Source: Pseudomonas viridiflava (GTDB lineage: Bacteria > Pseudomonadota > Gammaproteobacteria > Pseudomonadales > Pseudomonadaceae). From it: a stretch of 64,000 nt of DNA. The DNA lies in the NCBI RefSeq assembly GCF_900602065.1, contig NZ_UWFN01000166.1, forward strand, positions 1 through 64,000, given 5' to 3'. Shown piece by piece: positions 28,816 through 40,835 of this stretch. The notes beneath the pieces were generated by a model. It was not told the DNA's origin. It saw nothing but the letters and a program-made list of their open reading frames with translations, and ran no database searches. How positions within the stretch are numbered: the stretch's first letter is position 1; every line of letters starts with the position of its first letter. Both the position numbers and the translations under genes were made by a program.

Positions 28816-28880
28816 CATCGCGGGCAAGCGCGCTCCTACAGTTGAAATTCGATCCTGTAGGAGCGCGCTTGCTCGCGATG
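28816..28880. repeat. REP pair next to the RAYT gene, inverted relative to most others
   Basis: Arms 28816-28841 and 28855-28880 (CATCGCGGGCAAGCGCGCTC... and its complement, one mismatch) are separated by 13 bases. The CTACAG/CTGTAG ends point inward, whereas in nearly all other pairs here they point outward. Confidence 0.85.
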
Positions 28881-28903
28881 ACGTCAGTTGTCGTTACGCA
28901 AAT

Positions 28904-29569
28904 TTAAACCCAACCATCATTCTTCTTACGGCCGCGGGTCAGGGCCGGGATGATCAGGCCGACCAACAGGCCGGCGCCAGCGATGCTGCCGCCGTAAACC
29001 ATGTAGCGCATGAGCACGAGGTTGTTCTCGTCGCCCAACTTGGCTTGGGTGGTGCGCAGTTCCGATTGGGATGCGCTGAGCTGCTCGTTGAGATCTTTGC
29101 TGCGGGCCTCCAGCTCGTCGATCAGTTTCTTACGGGTGTCCAGGGTTTCCTGCATGCCTTGCACGCGGGTCTTCCAGCCATCGTCGATGGTTTTGAGCTG
29201 GCCGCTCAGGTCTGCGACTTGTTGAACCAGTTCAGGCAGCCGCTCGGCCTGGCCGGGTTCGCTTTGCAGGTCAGCTGTCGGAATCCATACCGAGTTGCCA
29301 CCCTCACGCACCTGGCTGTACTCGCCCTGGGTGCTGATCAACTCAACCTTCTGGCCTGACTTGAGGGTGCCGACAATCCGGTAACCGTCGGTGGGGCCGC
29401 TGCGCACATAGGTATTGAGGCTGTCGCTGACCCAGCGGTCATTGGGTTTGGTTTCTGCCGCATGGGCTGTACTGCAAGCAGCAATCAGCAATCCAGCGCC
29501 TAGAGTGCGGTAGTTGAAAACACGAGGAAGACGAGAAATGAATGCTGAAAGATGACGAGACATAGACAT
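28904..29569 (-). CDS. TIGR04211-type SH3 domain protein, membrane-anchored
   Basis: I take ATG 29569 (221 residues); ATG 29563 is also possible. A signal peptide (LGAGLLIAACSTAHA) leads to a bacterial SH3 domain at about residues 40-100 (WVSDSLNTYVRSGPTDGYRIVG, LKSGQKVELIS). A coiled coil of about 90 residues (LPELVQQVADLSGQLKTI to AKLGDEN) follows, then one membrane segment (YGGSIAGAGLLVGLIIPAL) and a short basic tail. It is similar to the E. coli YgiM type. It is likely inner-membrane anchored with the SH3 domain in the periplasm. The role is unknown. Confidence 0.82.
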   Translation of the reverse strand: MSMSRHLSAFISRLPRVFNYRTLGAGLLIAACSTAHAAETKPNDRWVSDSLNTYVRSGPTDGYRIVGTLKSGQKVELISTQGEYSQVREGGNSVWIPTADLQSEPGQAERLPELVQQVADLSGQLKTIDDGWKTRVQGMQETLDTRKKLIDELEARSKDLNEQLSASQSELRTTQAKLGDENNLVLMRYMVYGGSIAGAGLLVGLIIPALTRGRKKNDGWV

Positions 29570-29837
29570 GGTTATCTTCGATAAAAGGAAAGATAAAGGC
29601 GCCGATGGTCGGGCCGGTAAAGATGGGGCAGTGACCTGCAGGGCAAACGCGCTGCAACTGCGATGGATGATCGGCATGGGCGAGAAGGGGAATACATGAG
29701 CCTATTGGGGCTCAACGCCAGCAACGCCATCCTTTTTTATCCCCACACACTGACCGTCAAAAACCGTTCGGGTTCATTGCCGGGGTGTGACGGTGACGGA
29801 ATTCTGACTTGCGGTAGGAAGATGCTGCCGGGTTTGA

Positions 29838-29906
29838 TGTGTAGGAGCTGCCGCAGGCTGGGAAAGCTGGGCTGGCCTCACAGGGCGATTTCACAGCCTG
29901 CGGCTC
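29838..29906. repeat. Decayed REP pair
   Basis: GTAGGAGCTGCCGCAGGCTG at 29841-29860 and CACAGCCTGCGGCTC near 29891-29905 pair partly. The right arm has lost its outer end. Confidence 0.6.
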
Positions 29907-29946
29907 TTATCAAACAACACGTAATCAGCTGAATTCATGCCTAACC

Positions 29947-30038
29947 CGTGGGACCGAATTTATTCGGGAAGAGGTCTTTGGATTCGCTGAATTTTATCGT
30001 CAGGAATGCCGCTTCCCGGATAAATCCGGTCCCACACG
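29947..30038. repeat. REP inverted pair, GGACCGAAT subtype
   Basis: Arms 29947-29970 (CGTGGGACCGAATTTATTCG...) and 30013-30038 pair with a few mismatches around a 42-base centre. Confidence 0.8.
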
Positions 30039-30109
30039 TCCTCTGTTTGCGGCGAGAAAGCGCGGTGACATGGACACCGCGGCAGCTCTAGAGCAATAGC
30101 GTGCCTTGC

Positions 30110-31306
30110 TTAGCTATTCGGCAACAACCGGCACGTGATGCTCTTGATGTAACGTGTTTCTGCGATTGCCGGGTGAACCGGGTGATCCGGGCCCTGGCCG
30201 CCGCGTTCCAGCAACTGAATGTTGCGGTCCAGGTGTCGAGCGCTGGTCAGCAGGATGTTTTGCAGGTCATCTTCCGGCAGATGCATCGAGCACGACGCGC
30301 TGACCAGGATGCCGTCCTTGCTGAGCAAACGCATGGCTTGCTCGTTCAGACGACGGTAGCCGGCTTCACCGTTTTTCAGGTCTTTTTTGCGTTTGATGAA
30401 GGCCGGTGGGTCGGCAACGATGACGTCGAAACGTTCTTCGCCCGCTTTCAGCTCTTTCAGGGCGGCGAACACGTCACCTTCGATGCACGTGAGCTTTTCT
30501 GCAAAACCGTTCAGGGCGGCGTTACGTTCCACGCCATCCAGCGCAAATGCAGATGCGTCAACACAGGTCACGTCAGTAGCGCCGAATGCCGCTGCCTGAA
30601 TGCCCCAGCCGCCGATGTAGCTGTAGAGATCCAGAACACGTTTGCCTTTGACGTAAGGAGCAATACGCGCGCGGTTCATGCGGTGGTCGTAGAACCAGCC
30701 GGTTTTCTGACCTTCCATGACTGGTGCTTCGAACTTCACGCCGTTCTCTTCCAGCGCTACCCACTCCGGTACCAGCCCGAAGACGGTTTCGACGTAGCGA
30801 TTCAGGCCTTCTGCATCGCGCGCGGCCGAATCATTCTTGAACAGGATGCCGCTTGGCTTGAGCACTTGAACAAGTGCTGCCACCACGTCTTCCTTGTGAT
30901 TTTCCATAGTGGCAGAAGCCAGCTGGACCACCAGAATGTCGCCGAAACGATCAACGACCAGGCCGGGCAGCAGGTCCGAGTCGCCGTAGACCAGGCGATA
31001 GAACGGCTTATCAAACAGGCGGTCGCGCAAGGACAACGCCACGTTGAGGCGATGCACCAGCAAAGATTTGTCCAGTGGCAACTTGACGTCGCGCGACAGC
31101 AGGCGTGCGCAAATCAGGTTGTTCGGGCTCATCGCGACGATACCCAGTGGCTTGCCGCCCGCAGCTTCGAGCACCGCTTGATCGCCAGCAGCGAAGCCAT
31201 GCAGCGGGGTCGCGGCGACGTCGATTTCGTTGCTGTAGACCCACAGGTGGCCGGCGCGCAGGCGACGGTCGGCGTTGGCTTTGAGGCGCAAGCTAGGCAG
31301 GGACAT
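30110..31306 (-). CDS. rlmI: 23S rRNA m5C1962 methyltransferase RlmI
   Basis: The 398-residue protein has an N-terminal PUA domain (RLKANADRRLRAGHLWVYSNEI) and a class I methyltransferase domain with DLYSYIGGWGIQAA for SAM binding and ADPPAFIKRKKDLKNG as the catalytic loop; a cysteine follows in VSASCSMH. This is the RlmI (YccW) pattern, which methylates C1962 of 23S rRNA. Length matches the E. coli enzyme (396). It is a single gene with promoter upstream at 31307-31628 or on the other side of that gap. Family members with other RNA targets exist, but RlmI is the best fit. Confidence 0.9.
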   Translation of the reverse strand: MSLPSLRLKANADRRLRAGHLWVYSNEIDVAATPLHGFAAGDQAVLEAAGGKPLGIVAMSPNNLICARLLSRDVKLPLDKSLLVHRLNVALSLRDRLFDKPFYRLVYGDSDLLPGLVVDRFGDILVVQLASATMENHKEDVVAALVQVLKPSGILFKNDSAARDAEGLNRYVETVFGLVPEWVALEENGVKFEAPVMEGQKTGWFYDHRMNRARIAPYVKGKRVLDLYSYIGGWGIQAAAFGATDVTCVDASAFALDGVERNAALNGFAEKLTCIEGDVFAALKELKAGEERFDVIVADPPAFIKRKKDLKNGEAGYRRLNEQAMRLLSKDGILVSASCSMHLPEDDLQNILLTSARHLDRNIQLLERGGQGPDHPVHPAIAETRYIKSITCRLLPNS

Positions 31307-31628
31307 GACGTCGCTCCGGAAAAAAGAGCGGGATTATAGCGCGTCATTCCTGCTCAAGGGCGCGCTGTTGTGAATTAACCGGCTAGCGGTTGCGTGATCC
31401 AGGGCTCAGTTGCACAGGGTGCGCGATTATTGCCTTTGAAATGAATTTCTACAGAATCTTCACCGAAGAAAATCGCTGCATATATCGATATCTTTTAAAG
31501 GTTTGCGAGGTCTGCTGCCTTAGCGGTGGATTAATTGACGCTCTGAAAGCGCCTGCCGTGTGCGTCGGTGACTGTAAAGCGACAGGTATGAAGGAGTAGA
31601 ATCCAGGTCTGTCCTTGAGTGTGTACTT
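31307..31628. other. Divergent promoter region between rlmI and the HDOD gene
   Basis: About 320 bases separate the two divergent genes. The middle (31440-31505) is A+T-rich with ATATATCGATATC, as expected for promoters. No convincing gene, operator or RNA was seen. Confidence 0.4.
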
Positions 31629-32495
31629 ATGTCCCAAGAGCTTACGTCCGAGCAGATCCAGAAGGCCTTGCAAGGCATTAGTGTGCCGCCGCAGCCGCAA
31701 ATCATGGTGGATTTGCAGATGGAGCAGTACATGCCTGACCCGGATCTGGACGTGATTGCGAAGTTGATTTCACAGGACCCGGGCCTGTCCGGTGCGCTGC
31801 TGAAAATCGTTAACTCGGCGCATTATGGCCTTGCCAACAAAATCGCTTCGATTCAGAAAGCGGTCAACCTGTTGGGCATTCGCTCTGTCATCAATCTGAT
31901 CAATGCGCAGTCGATCAAGGGTGAAATGAGCGATGAAACCATCGTCACCCTGAACCGATTCTGGGATTCGACTCAGGATGTGGCGATGACGAGTTTGACG
32001 CTGGCCAAGCGTATCGGCTCGCAGACAGTCGACGAGTCCTACGCGCTGGGTCTGTTTCATGACTGCGGCATCCCGCTGATGCTCAAGCGCTTTCCGGACT
32101 ATATGGAGGTGCTGGAGCGGGCGTACACCAACGCAAGCCCGGAATACCGTGTTGTCGATACCGAGAACGAGGCGTTTGATACCAACCACGCCGTTGTCGG
32201 TTATTTCACTGCCAAATCCTGGCGCTTGCCTGAACATGTGACCAACGCCATTGCCAATCACCATAATGCGCTGGCGATTTTTCAGGATGACTCCAATCGC
32301 AATGCACAGCTGAAAAATCTCCTGGCAGTGCTGAAAATGGCCGAGCATATTTGTGCGTCCCACAAAGTGCTCGGCAACGAGGATGAAGATCACGAATGGA
32401 ATGCCATCGGGCACCTGATCCTCGACTATGTCGGTCTGTCGGACTACGACTTCGAAAACCTCAAAGAAAGCATTCGCGAACTCTCTGCGCGCTGA
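31629..32495 (+). CDS. HDOD domain protein
   Basis: The 288-residue protein is a single HDOD domain ([39 protein letters not shown], split here as seen around residues 17-55; [31 protein letters not shown]). HDOD proteins lack phosphodiesterase activity and act in signalling, often by binding partners or DNA. No output domain is attached. It is transcribed with mutM, which begins 43 bases after its stop. Start: ATG 31629. Function within the cell is unknown. Confidence 0.85.
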   Translation: MSQELTSEQIQKALQGISVPPQPQIMVDLQMEQYMPDPDLDVIAKLISQDPGLSGALLKIVNSAHYGLANKIASIQKAVNLLGIRSVINLINAQSIKGEMSDETIVTLNRFWDSTQDVAMTSLTLAKRIGSQTVDESYALGLFHDCGIPLMLKRFPDYMEVLERAYTNASPEYRVVDTENEAFDTNHAVVGYFTAKSWRLPEHVTNAIANHHNALAIFQDDSNRNAQLKNLLAVLKMAEHICASHKVLGNEDEDHEWNAIGHLILDYVGLSDYDFENLKESIRELSAR

Positions 32496-32538
32496 TTACG
32501 CGTGCTGTTGTATCGCTTCGCGCATCACCGAGTTACCC

Positions 32539-33351
32539 ATGCCTGAATTACCAGAAGTTGAAACCACCCGCCGCGGTATCGCGCCTCACCTCGAAGGTCA
32601 GCGAGTCAGCCGCGTCATTGTGCGTGATCGGCGTCTGCGCTGGCCGATCCCCGAAGACCTCGATGTGCGCCTGTCCGGCCAGAAGATCGTTGTCGTTGAG
32701 CGACGCGCCAAGTACCTACTGATCCAGGCTGAAGTTGGGACCTTGATCAGCCACTTGGGTATGTCAGGCAATTTGCGGCTGGTCGAGGCTGGTTTGCCCG
32801 CGCTCAAGCATGAACACGTGGATATCGAGCTGGAGTCCGGCCTGGCGCTGCGTTATACCGACCCGCGTCGGTTTGGCGCGATGCTCTGGAGTCTGGATCC
32901 ACTCAACCATGAGCTGCTGATTCGCCTTGGGCCGGAGCCACTGACCGATCTGTTCGATGGTCAGCGTCTGTTCGAGCGCTCGCGGGGCAAGTCCATCGCG
33001 GTCAAGCCGTTCATCATGGACAACGCTGTGGTAGTGGGTGTGGGGAATATCTATGCCACGGAAGCGTTGTTTGCGGCCGGGATTGATCCGCGTCGTGAAG
33101 CCGGAACCGTCTCGCGTGCCCGGTACGTGAAACTGGCGGTTGAGATCAAGCGCATTCTCGCCGCAGCCATCGAGCGTGGCGGTACGACCCTGCGTGATTT
33201 CATAGGTGGCGATGGTCAGCCCGGTTACTTCCAGCAAGAGCTGTTCGCTTATGGCCGGGGTGAGTTGCCGTGCAAGGTCTGCGGTACCACCTTGCGTGAG
33301 ATCAAGCTGGGGCAGCGGGCGAGCGTGTATTGCCCCAAGTGTCAGAAGTGA
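32539..33351 (+). CDS. mutM: Formamidopyrimidine-DNA glycosylase
   Basis: The start at 32539 exposes the catalytic proline and glutamate in MPELPEVET, required after Met removal, so longer frames are wrong. The 270-residue bifunctional glycosylase/lyase removes 8-oxoguanine and other oxidised purines. It has the helix-two-turn-helix ([17 protein letters not shown]) and a C-terminal zinc finger with four cysteines (CKVCGT and YCPKC). Length and motifs are normal. Confidence 0.97.
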   Translation: MPELPEVETTRRGIAPHLEGQRVSRVIVRDRRLRWPIPEDLDVRLSGQKIVVVERRAKYLLIQAEVGTLISHLGMSGNLRLVEAGLPALKHEHVDIELESGLALRYTDPRRFGAMLWSLDPLNHELLIRLGPEPLTDLFDGQRLFERSRGKSIAVKPFIMDNAVVVGVGNIYATEALFAAGIDPRREAGTVSRARYVKLAVEIKRILAAAIERGGTTLRDFIGGDGQPGYFQQELFAYGRGELPCKVCGTTLREIKLGQRASVYCPKCQK

Positions 33352-33417
33352 TGCGGGTAAATGCTCGGCAGGTGGGCGATTCGATGTTTGCATTCAAGCT
33401 TGAGTGCGATGTAAATC

Positions 33418-33505
33418 CTGTGGGAGCGGTGCTTGCCCGCGATTTTGGCGACTCGGTCTCTCCAGGAATCGCGTCTAGCGCTTTTCGCAGGCAAGCCTCC
33501 ACAGG
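33418..33505. repeat. Degenerate REP pair after mutM
   Basis: CCTGTGGGAGCGGTGCTTGC at 33418 and a damaged partner GCAGGCAAGCCTCCACAGG ending at 33505. The partner lacks several bases of the arm. Confidence 0.6.
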
Positions 33506-33513
33506 CTGGCGGA

Positions 33514-33622
33514 CCCGTGGGACCGACCGGGGTGGCGCTCCACTTGATTCGGGAAAACTGATTGCCAGCCGCTGAATCTGTATTGTCTGTACCGGCCCCT
33601 TCGCGAATGAATTCGCTCCTAC
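33514..33622. repeat. REP pair with an insertion in the left arm
   Basis: The left arm starts CCCGTGGGACCGA at 33514 but is broken by about 15 extra bases before GATTCGGGAA. The right arm (TTCGCGAATGAATTCGCTCC) is intact at 33600-33619. Confidence 0.65.
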
Positions 33623-33799
33623 GCAGACTGTGTGAAAACTACTGCAGGCTGGGCAACTTCGTCGCTACGCGCGCAATACTGCGTTAAAAACAGGCGAAAA
33701 ATGCTCATTTAGAACACTAGAGTCGGACGCGACCCCGGCCGTTTTTCGCCTGTTTTTGCCTTGTCTTGCCGTCGCTCGCTACGTTTTCACACAGTCTGC
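33623..33799. mobile_element. 177-bp MITE-like element with nested inverted repeats
   Basis: The ends are perfect 17-bp inverted repeats (GCAGACTGTGTGAAAAC at 33623-33639 and its complement at 33783-33799). Inside is a second perfect 16-bp inverted repeat (AAAAACAGGCGAAAAA at 33686-33701, complement at 33742-33757). There is no coding sequence. It abuts the right REP arm exactly. The form suggests a non-autonomous element or a large RNA hairpin; no transposase of its own is present. Confidence 0.6.
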
Positions 33800-33943
33800 A
33801 CGGGAATTGTGTTTGCAGGCCAGCATAGAATTTCCCACAAGATATTCCGCGTTCAACATGCTGTTGTGTTGCCCCACTTGCTTAACCGACATCCCTGTTT
33901 ATAGTTAACCAAACCTAACCCGCTGTACGTGAAGGACCATGCC

Positions 33944-34285
33944 ATGAAGCCGTTTCGACTGATCGCAGCCTGCCTGGCTTTGACTTTTGGTTTGCAGGTG
34001 ATGCCAGCAATGGCTAATGAAACTGTGAGTCACGGCAGTGGTGATCCGGTTTACAGCATCCAGAATCCCCCGGCCTACGCCATGATTGGCGACTTGCTGA
34101 TTGCGCGTCCGCTGCTGGTAGCCGCCACTATTGTGGGGGCAGGCCTGTTTGTTATTGCACTGCCGTTCACCGCAATGGGCGGTGGTATTGGTCGTACGGG
34201 CAAGGCGTTGGTGGTCGACCCCGGTAAAGCTGCGTTTGTGCGCTGTCTGGGTTGCACCGGCGATGGCTACAACAAGCAGGAGTAA
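33944..34285 (+). CDS. Small exported membrane protein of unknown function
   Basis: The ATG at 33944 has AAGGA nine bases upstream; an in-frame GTG at 33929 is less likely. The 113-residue product has a signal peptide ([15 protein letters not shown]), a hydrophobic segment ([24 protein letters not shown]) and a short tail with the pair RCLGCTG. I do not recognise a named domain. It is convergent with ggt, whose stop lies 20 bases beyond. Similar small proteins occur beside ggt in Pseudomonas as far as I recall. Confidence 0.65.
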   Translation: MKPFRLIAACLALTFGLQVMPAMANETVSHGSGDPVYSIQNPPAYAMIGDLLIARPLLVAATIVGAGLFVIALPFTAMGGGIGRTGKALVVDPGKAAFVRCLGCTGDGYNKQE

Positions 34286-34305
34286 TACCTGCGTACTGCG
34301 CCCAT

Positions 34306-36036
34306 TCAGGGCGCGGTTTGCATGACCTTAGGATCAAACGTTTCTGACACGCCAAGGCCTCTCGGGTCGCTGGCGGCTTCAACGTGTTTGCCTGCTTTAT
34401 CCCACCGCAGCACTTGCTGGTTCCCGTAGCCGCGCGGGACTTCTTTGAACTGATAACCGCGAGATCGCAGCGCGTTCATTTCTTCCAGAGTGAATGCATC
34501 TGCCTCGTGCTCAACGACATCCGGCAAATACTGATGGTGATAGCGCGGCACTGCTGGCCAGTTCGCAATGGGCTGACCGTCCAGGTATTGCAGCATCGAG
34601 AGCAGCACCATGCTTGGGATGCGGCTACCGCCCGGCGTACCAAATGCGGCGAATTCATCAGGGCTTTCAAGGAAACTTGGACTCATGCTCGACAACGGCC
34701 GCTTGCCCGCGGCAATCGAGTTGGCCCTGCTGCCTGCCAATCCATAGGCATTGCTGCCTTGGGGATCGGCAGCGAAATCGTCCATTTCGTCGTTCAGCAC
34801 TACGCCGGTGCCCGGGACGGTGAAGGCTGCGCCGAATGGCAGGTTGACCGATAACGTCGCCGCAACTGCGTTGCCGTCACTGTCCAGAATGGCAAAGTGG
34901 GTTGTGTGCTCGCCTTCACGCCAGCGCGGCGCCGGTTCAAGGCTGGCGCTGGGCGTTGCGTCATGAGGCGCAATGCCCTGCGCCAGACGCACCAGATACC
35001 GCCGGTCCAACAGGCGATCGAGAGGGTTGGCGACAAAGTCAGGGTCGCCCAGTAACCCCCGGTCACGATAAGCGCGCCGCAGCACCTCAAGCACGTAATG
35101 GGCGCGCTGCACTTTGTCCGACGCCTGCCATGGTAGCTGTTGCAGCATCACCAGACTTTGAGCCAGCGCCACGCCGCCCGCAGAAGGGGGCGGCGCGCTG
35201 ATCAGTTCTCGCTGGTCATCCAGGCGAAAGCGTAAAGGTGCGCGGGTCGCGATCTGATACTGGTCCAGATCTTCTGGTTTCCAGATGCCACCGGCTGCCC
35301 TTACTCCGTGAACCATTGATTGAGCGGTGAGACCCGCATAGAAGCCATCGCGACCGTTGTCAGCCAGTCGATTGAGCGTCACGGCCAGCTCCGGCTGCCG
35401 GATGATCGTGCCCGCAGCCGGGACATTGCCGTCGCGCAGGAAGAGGCGGGCGCTTTCAGGGTCCTTTCGCAGGGCCGTCAGGCGAGCAGTGGCGCGTTGC
35501 TGATAAATCCTGTCGACCGGAAAGCCTTGATAGGCCAGACGAATGGCTGGCGCCATGGAAACCTTAAGCGACAGCTTGCCGTAGCGTTCAGCCAGTTCGA
35601 CCAGGGCAGCAGGTAATCCCGGAATGGCGGCTGCCAGCGGGCCGTTCAGAGACAGGGCAGGTACTACCTTGCCGTCACGGCGATAGAGATCATAAGTTGC
35701 GTTGAGCGGGGCTTTTTCCCGGGCGTCCAGAAATACATAGCCTGTCTCCGGTCCGCTTTGGCGTAACAGGAAGAAACCGCCACCGCCCAACCCTGAACCG
35801 TAGGGTTCCACCACAGCCAGTGCGGCGCTGACGGCCACGGCCGCATCAAACGCATTGCCGCCCGCGACCATGACTTCCCGACCAGCGGCAGTCGCTTGCG
35901 GATGCGGGCTGGCGATAGCGGACCGCTCCGGGCTAGGAGACAGTGTTTCAGCTGCGATGGATAGCTGCGCGAACAGCGCGCAAAGCAGCAACAAAATGCT
36001 GGATAGACAGTGGTGGTGACGGTGTTCTGGGATCAT
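34306..36036 (-). CDS. ggt: Gamma-glutamyltransferase (glutathione hydrolase), periplasmic
   Basis: I take ATG 36036 (576 residues), which opens directly into a signal sequence (SSILLLLCALFAQLSIAA); ATG 36063 is possible. The proenzyme cleaves itself before the nucleophilic Thr378 in GEHTTHFAILD, giving a large and a small subunit. The small subunit has the expected VNLPFGAAFTVPGTGVVLNDEMDDF and the RPLSSMSPSF and GTPGGSRIP blocks. It removes the gamma-glutamyl group from glutathione and related compounds. It lies after the ferredoxin and coaD genes in the same direction, with only 51 bases to the ferredoxin stop. Confidence 0.93.
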   Translation of the reverse strand: MIPEHRHHHCLSSILLLLCALFAQLSIAAETLSPSPERSAIASPHPQATAAGREVMVAGGNAFDAAVAVSAALAVVEPYGSGLGGGGFFLLRQSGPETGYVFLDAREKAPLNATYDLYRRDGKVVPALSLNGPLAAAIPGLPAALVELAERYGKLSLKVSMAPAIRLAYQGFPVDRIYQQRATARLTALRKDPESARLFLRDGNVPAAGTIIRQPELAVTLNRLADNGRDGFYAGLTAQSMVHGVRAAGGIWKPEDLDQYQIATRAPLRFRLDDQRELISAPPPSAGGVALAQSLVMLQQLPWQASDKVQRAHYVLEVLRRAYRDRGLLGDPDFVANPLDRLLDRRYLVRLAQGIAPHDATPSASLEPAPRWREGEHTTHFAILDSDGNAVAATLSVNLPFGAAFTVPGTGVVLNDEMDDFAADPQGSNAYGLAGSRANSIAAGKRPLSSMSPSFLESPDEFAAFGTPGGSRIPSMVLLSMLQYLDGQPIANWPAVPRYHHQYLPDVVEHEADAFTLEEMNALRSRGYQFKEVPRGYGNQQVLRWDKAGKHVEAASDPRGLGVSETFDPKVMQTAP

Positions 36037-36087
36037 GCCAGGCTCGCTTTGGTCGGCAGGCATGAGCCTGTCAGCGATGCCGAAGGA

Positions 36088-36402
<315 letters not shown>

Positions 36403-36439
36403 TTAGTCGTTTCGATGCACCCGGGCGTTGCCGAAAAGC

Positions 36440-38726
<2,287 letters not shown>

Positions 38727-38753
38727 ACCACCTCGGTGCTTGTTTTTATGGAT

Positions 38754-39287
38754 TCAGATTTTCGGTGGGCCGGCATAACCGCAATGCACCCAGGATTGAG
38801 GGGTGCTGTACCACGCCATTAGAGTGAGTTGCAGCAGTGCGGCATGTCCTTGGCGCAGGAGATCCAGCGAACTGTTTTGCCAGCGATCAAGGAAGTGCTG
38901 AATCTGTATGTTGCTGGCTTTTCCCCAGGCTGCCCATACGCCGGTCAGCGGTCCGCGGGTGAGCGGCAGGGTCAGCACATCAAGCAGTTGCTGAGTCAGC
39001 TTGAGCATTGCCGGCGACAGGTGACTCAGGCCTTTGTCGATGCATTGCAGGGTGTCATTGATGGCCTGCGGTACTAGAGCGGGTTGCACGCTGCCATTGA
39101 TCAGCACCGGGACAAGTGCTCTCAGGAACGGCAGATCGCTGCTGCGCAGGACCCTAAAACCGTTAGCGGGGGCGGTCGCTGAGCAGCCACTCAAGCTTGC
39201 CGTCAGGCCGACGGTGGACAGAAACGCAGAGGCGCCCAGGCTGACTTGCAGGAAGTTTCGGCGGCTCAGGTTGTGCTGGGTGTTCAT
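38754..39287 (-). CDS. Tat-exported lipoprotein, probable small subunit of the GMC oxidoreductase
   Basis: The 177-residue product begins with a twin-arginine signal (LSRRNFLQVSLGASAF) that ends in LSGC, a lipobox, so it should be folded before export and then lipidated. The rest has few recognisable marks (LVPVLINGSVQPALVP, LDVLTLPLTRGPLTGVWAAW) and resembles the gluconate-dehydrogenase subunit-3 idea: a small Tat protein that carries a cofactor-bearing partner across the membrane. The GMC gene begins 28 bases downstream and itself has no signal, which fits co-export. Confidence 0.75.
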   Translation of the reverse strand: MNTQHNLSRRNFLQVSLGASAFLSTVGLTASLSGCSATAPANGFRVLRSSDLPFLRALVPVLINGSVQPALVPQAINDTLQCIDKGLSHLSPAMLKLTQQLLDVLTLPLTRGPLTGVWAAWGKASNIQIQHFLDRWQNSSLDLLRQGHAALLQLTLMAWYSTPQSWVHCGYAGPPKI

Positions 39288-39317
39288 GAGTGAACCGTTA
39301 TTGAATTGAAATGATCC

Positions 39318-39392
39318 CTGTAGGAGCTGCCGAAGGCTGCGAAAGCATTCGTTCTGACACACCGCGATCGCAGCCTTCGGCAGCTCCTACAG
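39318..39392. repeat. REP inverted pair, GGAGCTGCCGAAGGCTGC subtype
   Basis: Arms 39318-39342 and 39368-39392 are reverse complements. TGAATTGAAAT lies just before, as also before the pairs at 56138 and 60989. Confidence 0.87.
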
Positions 39393-39404
39393 ATAGGTTA
39401 GTCA

Positions 39405-40835
39405 TCACCGAATAAACAGCTTGTAGACCAGCCGCTGAATAGCCTTGCCATACGGAGGGTAGATCAGCCGTGCAGCGTTGAAGCGCTGCTTGATCAGCAC
39501 GCCCTTGGCCTTACTGAACGTCATGAAGCCTTCATGCCCGTGGTAATGACCCATTCCTGAAGGACCGACGCCGCCGAATGGCAAATCATCCTGGGCGACA
39601 TGCAGCAGGGTATCGTTCAGGCACACACCACCGGAGTGTGTCTGTTCCAGCACGCGTTGCTGTTCGGCTTTGTCGTAGCCGAAGTAATACAAGGCCAGTG
39701 GGCGAGGGCGCTGGTTTATGTAGCTGAACGCCTGATCCATCCGTGAATAGGGCACGATGGGCAGCAGCGGGCCGAAAATCTCGTCCTGCATCACCAGCAT
39801 GTCATCACTGACATTCAGCAACAGGCTGAACGGCATGCGTCGATCCTGACCTGCCTCGTAAAGGGAAATAACTTTCGCACCCTTGTCAGTCGCATCGGCC
39901 AGATAGTGGTTGAGGCGACTGAGCTGTCGTTGATTGATGATTGCCGTGTAATCCGGGTTGTCCGTCAGCGTGGGATAGAACCCGAGTACTGCGGTCTTGT
40001 AAGCATCAACGAATGCCTCGACGCGATCTTCCGGCACCAGGACGTAGTCAGGCGCGACGCAGGTTTGCCCGGCATTGAGCGTCTTGCCGAAGGCGATGCG
40101 CTCGGCTGCGTCCTTGAGCGGCACGTCATGGGACACGATGGCCGGGGACTTGCCGCCAAGCTCCAGCGTGACCGGCGTGAGGTTCTCCGCAGCCGCTCGC
40201 ATCACATGCTTGCCAATGCTGGTTGCGCCGGTGAACAGCAAATGATCGAACGGCAATGTTGAGAATGCGATGCCAACGTCCGCTTCACCCAACACCACAG
40301 CGACCAAGTCCTCCGGGAACACACGAGCGAACAGATGCTTGAGCAGTTCGCCGGTGGCAGGTGTTGATTCGCTAAGTTTGAGCATCACCCGATTGCCCGC
40401 TGCCAACGCTCCGATCATTGGGCCGATGGCCAGAAACAACGGGTAGTTCCAGGGCACGATAACGCCGACTACCCCCAGAGGTTGATACACCACCTTGGCG
40501 GACGCGGGCTGAAAGGCGATGCCTACCTTGCGGCGCGAAGGCCTCATCCACTTTTTCAGATTTTTACGGGCGTCTTTTATGCCGAACAGGCTGGGCATCA
40601 GTTCGGCCAGCAACGTCTCATCAGCGCTGCGATGGCTGAAGTCACTGCTGATTGCCTCGATCAACGCCTGCTGCTCGGCACAGAGCAGGTCATGCAGGCT
40701 GGCAAGCCATTGCAGCCTCTGGCCAGCAGATGGCATTGGATTGGCGGCGAAGGCTTTGCGTTGCTCAGCAAACACCCGCTCAAGTTCGTTGGACGGTTGT
40801 GAGCGGTCCGTTAACCAAGCGAGTTCGGCAGGCAT
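39405..40835 (-). CDS. Coniferyl-aldehyde-type aldehyde dehydrogenase
   Basis: The 476-residue NAD(P)-dependent enzyme has the class 3 ALDH layout: PWNYPLFLAIGPMIGALAAGN, FTGATSIGKHVM, the general-base glutamate in LELGGKSP, and the catalytic cysteine in LNAGQTCVAPDYV. It best resembles the CalB group, which oxidises coniferyl and other aromatic or aliphatic aldehydes. The GMC oxidoreductase pair downstream on the same strand suggests an alcohol-to-aldehyde-to-acid pathway, but a 117-base REP-containing gap separates them. The TetR regulator at 43.6 kb may control the segment, as I recall for P. aeruginosa neighbours. Confidence 0.85.
   Translation of the reverse strand: MPAELAWLTDRSQPSNELERVFAEQRKAFAANPMPSAGQRLQWLASLHDLLCAEQQALIEAISSDFSHRSADETLLAELMPSLFGIKDARKNLKKWMRPSRRKVGIAFQPASAKVVYQPLGVVGVIVPWNYPLFLAIGPMIGALAAGNRVMLKLSESTPATGELLKHLFARVFPEDLVAVVLGEADVGIAFSTLPFDHLLFTGATSIGKHVMRAAAENLTPVTLELGGKSPAIVSHDVPLKDAAERIAFGKTLNAGQTCVAPDYVLVPEDRVEAFVDAYKTAVLGFYPTLTDNPDYTAIINQRQLSRLNHYLADATDKGAKVISLYEAGQDRRMPFSLLLNVSDDMLVMQDEIFGPLLPIVPYSRMDQAFSYINQRPRPLALYYFGYDKAEQQRVLEQTHSGGVCLNDTLLHVAQDDLPFGGVGPSGMGHYHGHEGFMTFSKAKGVLIKQRFNAARLIYPPYGKAIQRLVYKLFIR

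Noticed and set aside
30101..31339. 412-residue plus-strand frame across rlmI
   Set aside because: Antisense shadow of rlmI with no family features.
31390..31599. 69-residue open frame in the rlmI-HDOD gap
   Set aside because: Poor codon use, no ribosome site and it covers the likely promoter.
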